A stretch of 64,000 nt of DNA from Mycolicibacterium litorale (GTDB lineage Bacteria > Actinomycetota > Actinomycetes > Mycobacteriales > Mycobacteriaceae): assembly GCF_010731695.1 (NCBI RefSeq), contig NZ_AP022586.1:3844001-3908000 (forward strand). Reading direction: 5' to 3'. The notes under the pieces are model-generated. The model ran no database searches, was not told where the DNA came from, and saw only the letters and a program-made list of their open reading frames with translations. The position numbers were made by a program, and so were the translations under genes. How positions within the stretch are numbered: the first letter of the stretch is position 1; each line of letters begins with the position of its first letter. Positions 25,138 through 33,787 of this stretch are shown one piece after another.

Positions 25138-26466
25138 CTACGCCGCGGGCCGCCGGCCCAGCGCGTACACCCGCCAGCCGGCCTGCCGCCACCGTGCGGC
25201 ATCGAGGCAATTGCGGCCGTCGACAACGACTTTGGCGCGCACCACGTCGGTCAGGGTGGCGGGTTCGAGGTCGACGAACTCGGGCCATTCGGTGAGCACC
25301 AGCACCGCGTCGGCGTGCTCGCACGCCTCGGTGACCGAGGTCGCGTAGGCCAGCGTGGGGAACACGCGGCGGGAGTTGTCCATCGCCTTCGGGTCGTAGA
25401 CGCTGACCGCGGCGCCGTTGAGTTGCAGCATGCCGGCGACGTTCAGCGCCGGTGAGTCACGGACATCGTCGGATTGGGGTTTGAACGCGGCGCCCAGCAC
25501 CGCGACGTTCGCACCCAGCAGCGACCCGCCGCACGCCGCGGTCGCCAGCTCGACCATCCGGGTGCGGCGCCGCATGTTGATGCTGTCGACTTCGCGCAGG
25601 AAGGTCAGCGCGTGGCTGGCGCCGAGTTCACCGGCGCGTGCCATGAAGGCCCGGATGTCCTTGGGCAGGCAGCCGCCGCCGAAGCCGAGGCCGGCGTTGA
25701 GGAAGCGCCGGCCGATGCGGGGGTCGTGGCCGAGCGCGTCGGCGAGCAGACCGACGTCGGCGCCTGCGGCTTCGCACACCTCGGAGATGGCGTTGATGAA
25801 CGAGATCTTGGTCGCCAGAAAGGCGTTCGCGGAGACCTTCACCAGTTCCGCCGTCTGCAGATCGGTGAGCAGGAACGGCACGCCCGCGTCGAGCAGCGGC
25901 GCGTACAGCTCGCGGACCACCTGCTCGGCACGCCGCGAATCCGGTTGCACCCCAAGGACGATGCGGTCGGGGTGCAGGGTGTCGTGGACGGCGAGGCCTT
26001 CGCGGAGGAACTCCGGGTTCCACGCTACCTCGACGTGCACCCCGCGCGGTGCCAGCGCGCGGGCGCGGTCGGCGAGCTCGGCGGCGGTGCCGACGGGCAC
26101 CGTCGACTTGCCGACGATCACCGCGTCGCGTCGCAGCCGCGGCACCAGCATGTCGATGACGGCGTGTACGTGGCGCAGATCGGCGCCGTACTCACCCTTT
26201 TTCTGCGGGGTGCCGACGCCGAGGAAGTGCACGTCGGCGAACTCGGCGGCCACGTCGTAGTCGGTGGTGAACGACAACCGACCTGCGGCGAGGTTCGCGC
26301 TGAGCACCTCGGGCAGACCGGGTTCGTAGAACGGGATGTCGCCGGCGGCCAGCTTGGCCACTTTGCCCGGGTCGATGTCGACACCGACGACTTCGTGACC
26401 CAATTCGGCCATTCCGGCGGCGTGGGTGGCGCCCAGGTAGCCGGTGCCGAACACAGCGCATTGCAT
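25138..26466 (-). CDS. udgA: UDP-glucose 6-dehydrogenase
   Basis: This 442-residue enzyme of the UDP-glucose/GDP-mannose dehydrogenase family has the NAD site GTGYLG (7-12), a catalytic Lys near 210 (ELVK) and the catalytic cysteine C266 in GFGGGCLPKD. It oxidises UDP-glucose twice to UDP-glucuronate, with a covalent thioester on the cysteine. It matches Rv0322 in motif content and in lying close to dcd. The ATG at 26466 is the start. It begins the leftward operon that runs through the DUF1330, P450 and rmlA genes, with short gaps throughout. Confidence 0.94.
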   Translation of the reverse strand: MQCAVFGTGYLGATHAAGMAELGHEVVGVDIDPGKVAKLAAGDIPFYEPGLPEVLSANLAAGRLSFTTDYDVAAEFADVHFLGVGTPQKKGEYGADLRHVHAVIDMLVPRLRRDAVIVGKSTVPVGTAAELADRARALAPRGVHVEVAWNPEFLREGLAVHDTLHPDRIVLGVQPDSRRAEQVVRELYAPLLDAGVPFLLTDLQTAELVKVSANAFLATKISFINAISEVCEAAGADVGLLADALGHDPRIGRRFLNAGLGFGGGCLPKDIRAFMARAGELGASHALTFLREVDSINMRRRTRMVELATAACGGSLLGANVAVLGAAFKPQSDDVRDSPALNVAGMLQLNGAAVSVYDPKAMDNSRRVFPTLAYATSVTEACEHADAVLVLTEWPEFVDLEPATLTDVVRAKVVVDGRNCLDAARWRQAGWRVYALGRRPAA

Positions 26467-26540
26467 ACCGCCTTGGTAGGCGGGTCCGATGAGCGGACCG
26501 CTACGTGCCGACGAGCAGGACGCGAACGTCCGGTGGACGC

Positions 26541-28292
26541 TTAGCGACCGCCGCCGAAGGACGGGAACGGCCAGAGCGTGTCCTCGCCGCCGGACGACGA
26601 TCCCCCGCCGTCGTACGAGCCGGAGCCCGAGCCTGAGCCGTAGTCACCACGACTCGACCCCGCGCCCGATCCGCCGGTGCCGCCCGTTCCACCCGTGGGC
26701 GGGTAGTACGGATTCGACGGTGCCTGGGGCACCGATGGCACGTAAGGCGTCTGCTGCCGCGGCGCCTGGGGCACCACGGGAACCGACGGTGCCTGCGGGA
26801 CGACCGTCCGCGTCGGCTGCTGCGGCAGCGGCCAACTGGTGTCGGGCTCCTCCTGCTGCGGCGGCTTCTGCGGGTTGGGCTGCCACGGCGGCTTCCACGG
26901 GCTGGGCCACGACGGACGGTCGGGCTCGTCGTCGTCGTCGTTCGGCGGCCGGAAGATCGGCGGCAGCTGCGGGCGTGGCAGCTGGATCACCGGCGCGGGC
27001 AGCCGGAACACCGGCGCGGGCGCGACCGGAACCGGTGCGGGCACCGGAACCGGCGCGGCGGGCACCGGGACGGGAGCGGGCGCCGCGGGGGCAGGCGCGG
27101 GTGCGGGGGCCGGTGCGGCGGGGACAGGCGCGGGCGCCTTCTCGACGTACACGGTGCGCGGCGCCTGGGGAGCCTGTTGCACGACGGGGATCGGGGCCTT
27201 GATGGTCTCGGCCGGCGGCGGCGGGGGCGCGACCGCCGGTTGGGCCTCCGGCGCGGGCGCCGGCCGGGGCGCCTGCGCGCTGGGCACGATCGCGGACTCG
27301 GCTGGGCTCGGCCGCTGGTCGGCGGTGGGCCGGATGTTGACGGCCAGCGAGATGACCAGGGCCACCACGCCCACCACGAAGATCGACGACAAGGCGCTGC
27401 CGACCAGCAGGAACGGCTTGCGGTTCTCCTCGTCGATCGACGAGCGGACGTCGTCAGCCGGTGTCGCGGCTTCGGCGTAGGCCATGGGTGCGACGGCGGG
27501 AACGCTCGCCGGGGCCATCTGCGTGGCGGCCGCGCCAAACGCGGCGTAGGCGCTGCCCGCGGTGGTGCCGTCGTCGGGATCCTGCGAGTAGGCGAGCCCG
27601 ACGGTGGAGGCCTCGAAGGCGGGGGCGTGGGCGGAGGCCAGTGCGGCGCCGCGGGCGAGCGCGAGTTCGGGCTCTTCGGGGGCGTTGATGGGCAACGACA
27701 GCAGACGCCCCAGGTGCGCCTTGACCTCGCTGACGTCGACGCCGGAGCCGACGACGAACATGCCCTGCGGCGGGGAGTCCTGCGCGTCGACGGCGGCGGC
27801 CATCTCGGTGAGGACAGCCATCGCGTCGGTGCTGTGCAGGCTGCGGCTGAGCACCTTGGTGACCGAGCCGTCGTCGGTCTGCACGACCGACAGCGTCGCG
27901 GTGTCGCGGTCGATGAAGAACAGCGCCGTGGACGCGTAGCCGACGGCGCGGCCGACCGCCTGGGCCAGCGATGCGGCGGCGTGGCCTTCGGAGACCAACA
28001 TGACGTCTTCAATCCCGCGGGCGGTCAACGTGTCGCGCAGGGCGGCCGCTTCGGCGTGATCACTCCACGCCACACCGATCGACCTGAGATGGTGGCCGCC
28101 TGCGGCGGCGCTCTCCTGTGTCCCGAGCACCGCGGCGACGACCTGATCGGCCGCGCTCGACGTTGCTGAACCTTCGACAGCGTTGATGTCGAAGACGTCG
28201 TGGTCGACGGTCACACCGTCGGCCTTCTCGCCCTCGACCAGCACCATGCGGACCGTCTTCGGTGTCATCGAGACACCAAGTACGATGTCCAC
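26541..28292 (-). CDS. DUF7159-family membrane protein with Pro-rich tail (Rv0312-like)
   Basis: The protein has 583 residues from the GTG at 28292, which has GGAGG about six bases upstream. The frame extends further upstream but without a comparable ribosome-binding site. The N-terminal domain (about 1-265) begins VDIVLGVSMTPKTVRMVLVEG, typical of the family that includes Rv0312. One membrane helix lies at about 290-316. The remaining 260 residues are Pro/Ala-rich (PAPAPAP), ending in a Gly/Ser-rich stretch. The predicted topology is cytoplasmic head and exported tail. The function is unknown. A paralogue lies at 47000-48286. Confidence 0.87.
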   Translation of the reverse strand: MDIVLGVSMTPKTVRMVLVEGEKADGVTVDHDVFDINAVEGSATSSAADQVVAAVLGTQESAAAGGHHLRSIGVAWSDHAEAAALRDTLTARGIEDVMLVSEGHAAASLAQAVGRAVGYASTALFFIDRDTATLSVVQTDDGSVTKVLSRSLHSTDAMAVLTEMAAAVDAQDSPPQGMFVVGSGVDVSEVKAHLGRLLSLPINAPEEPELALARGAALASAHAPAFEASTVGLAYSQDPDDGTTAGSAYAAFGAAATQMAPASVPAVAPMAYAEAATPADDVRSSIDEENRKPFLLVGSALSSIFVVGVVALVISLAVNIRPTADQRPSPAESAIVPSAQAPRPAPAPEAQPAVAPPPPPAETIKAPIPVVQQAPQAPRTVYVEKAPAPVPAAPAPAPAPAPAAPAPVPVPAAPVPVPAPVPVAPAPVFRLPAPVIQLPRPQLPPIFRPPNDDDDEPDRPSWPSPWKPPWQPNPQKPPQQEEPDTSWPLPQQPTRTVVPQAPSVPVVPQAPRQQTPYVPSVPQAPSNPYYPPTGGTGGTGGSGAGSSRGDYGSGSGSGSYDGGGSSSGGEDTLWPFPSFGGGR

Positions 28293-28545
28293 CAAGCCCT
28301 CCAAAAGTTTGCTATATCGATTATTCAGTTCCGGCGCGCCGGTACCGCACGAGCCGACAACTAGATACTTCATCGGCGCGACCAGCCGGGCCGTTACAGG
28401 CAACGGCGTTAGCTGATCGCATCGAGTCTCCGTATGAGAAAACCCTACTCGGGACAACGACAACGGGCCCGGGTCGGTTCACATTCCCGGTTGACTCTGC
28501 GTCTGCGGCGTCGCCTAATCGCACATCTGCGCCGTGGCCGCAGAG

Positions 28546-29118
28546 TCAGCTGAGCTTGATGAAGTTCTGGTAGGACCGCGACGGCGTCGGCCCCCGCTGG
28601 CCCTGGTATTTCGAGCCGACCTTGGCGCTGCCGTAGGGGTGCTCGGCCGGGCTCGTGAGGCGCAGCAGGCAGAGCTGGCCGATCTTCATGCCCGGCCACA
28701 GCGTGATCGGGAGGTTGGCGACATTGGAGAGCTCGAGGGTGATGTGGCCGCTGAAACCGGGGTCGATGAACCCGGCGGTGGAGTGGGTGAGCAGGCCGAG
28801 CCGCCCGAGCGAGGACTTGCCCTCCAGCCGGCCGGCGAGGTCGTCGGGCAGCGTGCACAGTTCGAGGGTCGAGCCGAGGACGAACTCGCCGGGATGAAGC
28901 ACGAACGGCTCGCCGGGGTCGGGTTCGACCAGGGTGGTCAGCTCGTCCTGCTGCTTGGCCGGGTCGATGTGGGTGTACCGGGTGTTGTTGAAGACGCGGA
29001 ACAGGGTGTCGAGGCGAACGTCGATGCTCGACGGCTGCACGAGACTGTCGTCGAACGGATCGAGAGCCAGCCGTCCGGCGTCGATCTCGGCTCGAATGTC
29101 ACGATCAGAGAGCAGCAC
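28546..29118 (-). CDS. dcd: Dcd, dCTP deaminase (probably dUMP-forming)
   Basis: The protein has 190 residues from the GTG at 29118, the same length and beginning ([12 protein letters not shown]) as mycobacterial Dcd. Family motifs are present: [24 protein letters not shown] with the catalytic Glu, and [11 protein letters not shown]. The enzyme deaminates dCTP. Mycobacterial members are bifunctional and also hydrolyse the product to dUMP for thymidylate synthesis. It stands alone, leftward, beside the divergent tRNA-Gly. An upstream in-frame start at 29160 would add a non-conserved extension. Confidence 0.95.
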   Translation of the reverse strand: MLLSDRDIRAEIDAGRLALDPFDDSLVQPSSIDVRLDTLFRVFNNTRYTHIDPAKQQDELTTLVEPDPGEPFVLHPGEFVLGSTLELCTLPDDLAGRLEGKSSLGRLGLLTHSTAGFIDPGFSGHITLELSNVANLPITLWPGMKIGQLCLLRLTSPAEHPYGSAKVGSKYQGQRGPTPSRSYQNFIKLS

Positions 29119-29177
29119 CCGACGAGAGTATCGGCTCCGGGTGATAATCTCCGTGATCACCAGCGCCAGCTGGTAAG

Positions 29178-29251
29178 GCCGATGTAGTTCAATGGCAGAA
29201 CATCAGCTTCCCAAGCTGAATACGCGGGTTCGATTCCCGTCATCGGCTCCA
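29178..29251 (+). tRNA. tRNA-Gly (anticodon CCC)
   Basis: The acceptor stem GCCGATG pairs with CATCGGC, the discriminator is T and CCA is encoded (29249-29251). The anticodon stem TCAGC/GCTGA carries loop TTCCCAA, giving anticodon CCC. The T-arm GCGGG-TTCGATT-CCCGT is standard. The 3' 45 bp of the gene is the left end of an integrated island, so the gene was rebuilt on integration and remains functional. Confidence 0.96.
29207..29251 (+). repeat. attL: 45-bp core inside tRNA-Gly
   Basis: This is identical to 33788-33832. It spans from the anticodon loop to the encoded CCA. Flanking bases differ on both sides, so the repeat ends are exact. Confidence 0.93.
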
Positions 29252-29297
29252 GGTCTACCAGGGGTTTTGCCCTATTGCGCTAGGCGCCAGCGGCGCT

Positions 29298-29318
29298 CGG
29301 TCCCGTAACGGTCCCGTA
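29298..29318 (+). repeat. Arm-type repeat pair next to attL
   Basis: The 10-mer CGGTCCCGTA occurs twice, at 29298 and 29309, 11 bp apart. A matching pair with the same 11-bp spacing lies near the right end (33623 and 33634). Such pairs are typical of integrase arm-binding sites. Confidence 0.6.
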
Positions 29319-29409
29319 CCGACTTGAGGACCGTTTTGCATGTGACCGCGCAGTACGTGTCAGACTCCAGCGATAAGTTGCAAACCAGCGCGCCCCCAGG
29401 GGGAGGGTT

Positions 29410-29967
29410 ATGTCAGCAACCGCGCCGGTGTCCCTCTATGGCGTGCGTGGGTCCGTTGAAGAGACGGCGTCGAAGGAACTACTGCAGGAGGGCGCGTTGC
29501 ACGCACTTGTTGCCGCCGCCGGTTGCGACCTCGCCCCTCCCAGGCCCGATAGGCGAGCAGTCGACTGGACCGTCACCCTGACATCGTATAACCATCAATA
29601 CATCATCGACGCCCAGATAGACGTGCAGCTGAAATGTACTCACCAATCCAAACCAGGCGATTCTGGCGACTTTCCATTCACTCTGAAGAACGACCAATTC
29701 AGAAAGCTTGCGTCAACTCACATTTCTCATCCCAAGCTCCTACTTGTGATGCTGTGCCCAGAGAACGTTGATCGATGGGTATACAACAGCAGCAACTTCA
29801 CCGCGCTTCGCCACTCGATGTATTGGCTCAATCTGTACGGCAAAGAGCCTACGGGCAAGGATGAATCCGTAGTACGTGTCCCATTCTCGAATAGGCTCGA
29901 CCCACATGAGTTATGTCGGATACTTCACATAGTCGGTAACTCACAAGGAAAGCCATGGACTTTCTGA
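29410..29967 (+). CDS. DUF4365-like nuclease-fold protein, first gene of island pair
   Basis: This 185-residue protein starts at an ATG with GGGGGAGGG just upstream. The pattern E..G...L....G followed by VDW (D52), a strand, then IDVQLKCT (Q73-L-K75) is the DUF4365 signature. It resembles the PD-(D/E)XK core, with D52 and Q73/K75 as the metal and catalytic positions. DUF4365 domains occur in defence effectors, for example the DREN nuclease of SPARDA systems. The C-terminal part (PKLLLVMLCPEN, WLNLYG) continues the family pattern. It overlaps the next gene by 13 bp, so the two are translated together. Codon use is AT-richer than in chromosomal neighbours. Nuclease activity is inferred, not shown. 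Confidence 0.75.
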   Translation: MSATAPVSLYGVRGSVEETASKELLQEGALHALVAAAGCDLAPPRPDRRAVDWTVTLTSYNHQYIIDAQIDVQLKCTHQSKPGDSGDFPFTLKNDQFRKLASTHISHPKLLLVMLCPENVDRWVYNSSNFTALRHSMYWLNLYGKEPTGKDESVVRVPFSNRLDPHELCRILHIVGNSQGKPWTF

Positions 29968-31247
29968 CGATTCCCGATCGAGACCTACAAGGCATTGGGC
30001 CGCAAGAGGTCGAAGCACTTCTGCAGAGCATCGGCTGGCAGCAACAAGGCGGCGTCCCCGGGATTTCTCGCCAGTGGGTTTACAGCGGAGACGAAAGCCA
30101 CCATGCCAGATCTGTAGTAGCCGTCGTTCCCCTCGACGCTACGTTTGATGATTACACGCGGAGGATTCGCGAGGTCCTCGACAAAATATCGAAAGTGTAT
30201 CCTCGCCGACCAGAAAGCATCCTTCTCGAGATCGAGTTGCCCGGGTCGGATGAGATAGAGAACCGCAAATATTCTCCCTCGATTTCGGGATCTATTGCAT
30301 GGCGTGCCGCAGAACGGCAGATCGTCGGTTTTCGGAAGGCCTTAGTGGCCTCAGCTAAGGCGGCCGAGGATCGACAACGTCAGTTCGCCCGATCCCACCG
30401 AAAGATTGCCCAAGAATATCTTGGTCAACTACGAATGGGGCAGACACGCCCCGGCAGCTTCATAATTACCGCACTGTCGCCTACCGGCGTATTGCCAGCG
30501 GCAGACCGAGGCGGCGTTTATGACGCTCACCTCGGAATTACAGGACGCGAAGTTGTCGAAACGCTGACGAGCAGCCTTAACACGCTTCATATCGCCGCGG
30601 ACGAGTATTTGAATGAAGATCGAGAGGAAGTCTTCGACGACACAATCGCAGATGGTGTATCAATCGATCTGATAAAGGGCATGATCGAGAATCTAGGCAC
30701 CGCCGAAGGTACCGAAATCTCTATCGACTGGAACCCCCGCGTGCCCAGAGAAGGCGGCGTGAAGTCAACTACCGTCGTCTTCGAATCCAAGCACGTCACT
30801 GCGCTGAAAACAGCCCAAAGTCGTCTGCAGAAGTTGAGCGCGCCGAGAAGCGTCACCATTATCGGCAACGTCATCAACCTTGATCGGAAGTCACCAAGAG
30901 ACCCCGGTGTAATCACCGTTGATGTCATCGACGGAGTTGACGCCGCCACGGTCAAGATTCGACTCGGCAGCGAATACAACGACACAATTGACTCGCATAA
31001 ATCCGGCGATCTCATCCGAATCGATGGAATTCTTCGCCAAGAAAACACCCAGCACTGGTTCACGGCTGTAAACGAATTGGCTTTGTTCGACTCTCGCGGA
31101 GACGTTCGCGTAGTGATAGGACCTGACACTGGAGAAGAGAGCGACCGAGCGGCTGCGCAAATCTCCACCGCCGAGATCGAACGCCAAGGTGACCCCGACG
31201 GCGATGAAGATTCCGAAAATGAGGACGCCACCGGCGAGGATGTGTAG
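29955..31247 (+). CDS. Unrecognised island protein with possible OB-fold, partner of DUF4365 gene
   Basis: This 430-residue protein is one I cannot assign to a family. The start ATG lies inside the end of the DUF4365 gene, with AAGGAAAG before it. Visible parts are: an N-terminal alpha-beta region (1-110); a helical, charged middle (about 115-165, with SHRKIAQEYLGQLRMGQT); a second helical stretch (about 195-240); and a beta-rich region at about 300-375 (SVTIIGNVINLD, GDLIRIDGILRQ) compatible with an OB-fold. The last 25 residues are strongly acidic. There is no signal peptide, membrane helix, Walker motif or nuclease motif. Overlap with a nuclease-like gene suggests a sensor, inhibitor or nucleic-acid-binding partner; this is inference. 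GC is low relative to the host. Confidence 0.8.
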   Translation: MDFLTIPDRDLQGIGPQEVEALLQSIGWQQQGGVPGISRQWVYSGDESHHARSVVAVVPLDATFDDYTRRIREVLDKISKVYPRRPESILLEIELPGSDEIENRKYSPSISGSIAWRAAERQIVGFRKALVASAKAAEDRQRQFARSHRKIAQEYLGQLRMGQTRPGSFIITALSPTGVLPAADRGGVYDAHLGITGREVVETLTSSLNTLHIAADEYLNEDREEVFDDTIADGVSIDLIKGMIENLGTAEGTEISIDWNPRVPREGGVKSTTVVFESKHVTALKTAQSRLQKLSAPRSVTIIGNVINLDRKSPRDPGVITVDVIDGVDAATVKIRLGSEYNDTIDSHKSGDLIRIDGILRQENTQHWFTAVNELALFDSRGDVRVVIGPDTGEESDRAAAQISTAEIERQGDPDGDEDSENEDATGEDV

Positions 31248-31285
31248 GTAGATCTGCTGGCTACCCGTGCATCGGGATTACGTTG

Positions 31286-32345
31286 TCATAGTTGGCTTTC
31301 TGCGCCGGAGCGGATAGCGCGCCGAGCGCGGCCATGTTTGCCCGTGTGGTCGTCGGTGTTGATGAGGTGCGCGTACACGGTCAGCGTCGTCTTCACGTCC
31401 GGTGCCCCATCAACTCCGCGACGTCGATGGGCCGGATGCAAGCCGCGAGGCACAAGCTCGCGTATGTGTGGCGGAGCGAGTGAAACGACTGGTTGGGGTC
31501 GAGCTTGGCGGTCGGCGTGAGCCGATTGGCGCGCAGCACCGCCGGGCGGTAGAGGGCTTTGTGAAAGGTCGCGTGGCGTAGCGGCGTCGTCCATCCAGCA
31601 CCAACCGCTTCTCGGTCTCCGCCACGGTGAGGGCGGCCAAGGCGTCGGCCTGCCGTCGCGCGCGGGCCTACGCGGTGGCTTTCGGCGGTAAGTCTTCGAC
31701 GCCTGTAGCCCTCACTACCGATGCGACGGGCGTTGTCGGTACCGCCGCTAGGCCGGGGACGCGTCAACGTCGTACCGGGGAACAGCGGGGCGTCAGGCTC
31801 ACCCTGCGCGGATGCGCCGCGAGGTAGTCCCGCAGCAACTCGGTCGTCTCGGCGGTAAGCGGCACGCGACGGTAGCTCTGCTTGGTCTTGAGCGGGCCGT
31901 ACTCGATGGCCGCACCCTTTGCGCGCGCAGCCTGCTCGACCCGCAGCACGCCTGGCTTGGCCGGGGCGTTGGGTTCAACGGCGGGTCCGGCAGTTCGACG
32001 TTGGCGATGGTGAGCCCGCCGAGTTCCGCCGCTCGCAACCCCGCCCACGCCGCGACGTGGACCAAGACGTTGTAGGGCAAAGGGGTCGCGGCTACGAGCG
32101 CGAAACCTGTGCAGGGGTGAGGAACTCGCCCGGTCCACGACCACCCCGACCTGACCACCGTTGGTGCCGGTCTCAGTCGGGAGCTTGATGTACTCGGCGG
32201 GGCTCTTCGCCAGCCGGCCATCCACAACCGCCTGCTCCAGGACCATGCGAACGGTCCAGAACCTACGCCAAGGCGTTCGCCGTCCATGCCCGTCAGCGCC
32301 GGGGTGATCGTTCGCGCGGATATCCCGGCGAGCGCGTCTGAAAAG
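31286..32345 (-). pseudogene. Degenerate tyrosine-type integrase of the island
   Basis: Recognisable integrase pieces lie in order but in changing frames. They are: the core-binding end TVRMVLEQAVVDGRLAKSP (about 32255-32195); box I AAWAGLRAAELGGL with the catalytic Arg; LKTKQSYRRVPLT; box II FHSLRHTYASL with His and Arg; and TLTVYAHL with the catalytic Tyr near the 3' end. Consecutive pieces need four frame changes, so no functional protein can be made. The N-terminal DNA-binding part is missing or unrecognisable. This was presumably the enzyme that inserted the island into tRNA-Gly. The 5' boundary is approximate. Confidence 0.85.
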
Positions 32346-32490
32346 GACCTTGCTTAGGCAGCCATGGAACAGCTCTTGCCACATTTCGTGGCAACCGATA
32401 TCTTGATCCACATGTTGTAGCTCTTGCCAGCGACCGGTGGACTCCACAGCTGGAGTCTGTCCAAAACCGGTCGACGGTAGGGAGCGCGCA

Positions 32491-32649
32491 GTGATCACAG
32501 TTCTGGGGATTATATTCCTCATCAGCACCGTAGTGCTGGCAGCGAGCCGGACGCTCGCTATCGCAATCGCTCTGAAGGGCGCCGATTCGCGGCACCGCGC
32601 TGATATTCTGCGTGGTCTCGCCCACTGCATGCGGTGGTGGAGGCGGTGA
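32491..32649 (+). CDS. Small single-pass membrane protein in the island
   Basis: This is a 52-codon gene with GTG start 32491 and a good AGGGAG ribosome-binding site six bases upstream. The product is one long hydrophobic helix (VLGIIFLISTVVLAAS) followed by a basic end (CMRWWRR). Similar short proteins occur in actinobacteria, but I do not recognise a named family. It lies between the dead integrase and the Mrr gene, on the opposite strand to both. It could be a remnant, a small toxin-like peptide or an unrelated hypothetical. Confidence 0.45.
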   Translation: MITVLGIIFLISTVVLAASRTLAIAIALKGADSRHRADILRGLAHCMRWWRR

Positions 32650-32703
32650 TGGCTGGCGTTTCACGAGCGTCACCTCCATTCGTCCCAGGAATGGAAGTGC
32701 CTA

Positions 32704-33588
32704 CTATTTGGGTTCGAGGGAAGCAAAGTAGCCGGTTTCGACCTTCACGTCTTCAACCACACGCTCGGTGGTGGTGACGCCGATGGCGTTCTCCTTCAGC
32801 AAATCACACAACCGGTCCCCGTCGATCAAGTCGATGGGCGGCGCTCCATCACGCTTGGCTTCCGCCCGCGCATCGTTCGTGAAGCTGCCGGTTGTGATCA
32901 ACAGCCCCTTTTCTCCGCGACCGGCCATCGCTCCGCGAAAGTCCCGAACGGCTGAGCTACCGACACTGCCCTTGTATCGCTTGCACTGAAAAAACACCGG
33001 GAAGCTCAGCAGTGAAATTTGGTACACGCCGAGCCCATCGATACCGCCGTCGCCCGTTCTCCCGGTAACCGCCGCACTACTGAATCCCGATTCCCGCAAC
33101 AGCCGTTGAGCTAGGCGCTCGAACGCGGTCGGCGACATCTTTAGCAGCGTTTCCAGAAGCGCATCCTTCCAATCCGCCTCGGCCTCCGCTTCTACTTGGT
33201 CAAGCTCGCCCGAGACGTTCGACTTCGAAGTCTTCTTCTTGCCCTTCTTCTTGGAAACGTTCACGAACTGCTGGTGCAGCGGGACGATGTCTCCCTGCTT
33301 CGCGGCCTGCCCGGCCTCGGTTACCGTCCAGACACCCCGCTTACTGTCTGTGAGCAGTCCCATGCCCTTGAGATAGGTCCGCGCCCAACCGAGCCTGTAT
33401 TGAATTTCGGTTAGCGGTCCGTCGCCGTGCAGCACTTCTTGCTGTTTCGGCGAGTACTGCTCGCGGTCGATGACCGCCGCGTCCAATTCTGCAATTGACG
33501 CCGACCCGCCCAGGGCGATCGCAGCCTGGAGTGTCGGCCAGAGCATGTCCGTATAAGGCGGTACCGCAGCAGTCACGGTTACCAGCAT
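32704..33588 (-). CDS. Mrr-family restriction endonuclease (probable type IV)
   Basis: The protein has 294 residues from the ATG at 33588. A GTG at 33576 or a TTG at 33618 are possible alternatives; AGGA precedes the GTG. An N-terminal winged-helix domain (about 10-95, MLWPTLQAAIALGGSASIAEL) is joined by a Lys-rich linker (KKKGKKKTSK) to a Mrr catalytic domain. The PD-(D/E)XK residues are visible: D184 in GDGGIDG, and Q201-C-K203 in FFQCKRY. Mrr-type enzymes cut DNA carrying foreign methylation, and no partner methylase is present, which fits type IV. It lies next to the right end of the island. Confidence 0.9.
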   Translation of the reverse strand: MLVTVTAAVPPYTDMLWPTLQAAIALGGSASIAELDAAVIDREQYSPKQQEVLHGDGPLTEIQYRLGWARTYLKGMGLLTDSKRGVWTVTEAGQAAKQGDIVPLHQQFVNVSKKKGKKKTSKSNVSGELDQVEAEAEADWKDALLETLLKMSPTAFERLAQRLLRESGFSSAAVTGRTGDGGIDGLGVYQISLLSFPVFFQCKRYKGSVGSSAVRDFRGAMAGRGEKGLLITTGSFTNDARAEAKRDGAPPIDLIDGDRLCDLLKENAIGVTTTERVVEDVKVETGYFASLEPK

Positions 33589-33622
33589 CCTAAAGTGCAA
33601 TGGACGGTTCCAGGTCAACGCG

Positions 33623-33643
33623 CGGTCCCGCTTCGGTCCCGTA
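33623..33643 (+). repeat. Arm-type repeat pair near attR
   Basis: CGGTCCCGCT (33623) and CGGTCCCGTA (33634) are spaced 11 bp apart, exactly like the pair near attL. They lie 144 bp inside the right end, directly upstream of the Mrr gene. Confidence 0.6.
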
Positions 33644-33787
33644 GACGCAGCCGAACTGCGGGAGTACCTCGGCGTTACTAGAGGCGTTCATTAGCCGTAG
33701 CGAAAGTGAGCTTTACCAGCGCAGACAGTGCTACTTCCAGGCCCTCCTACCAGCCGGTCTCGCTCACTCGTTTGGGCATCGTAAATA

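Noticed and set aside
31292..31827. Short plus-strand frames opposite the integrase remnant
   Set aside because: There are no conserved features; the minus strand holds recombinase motifs in order.
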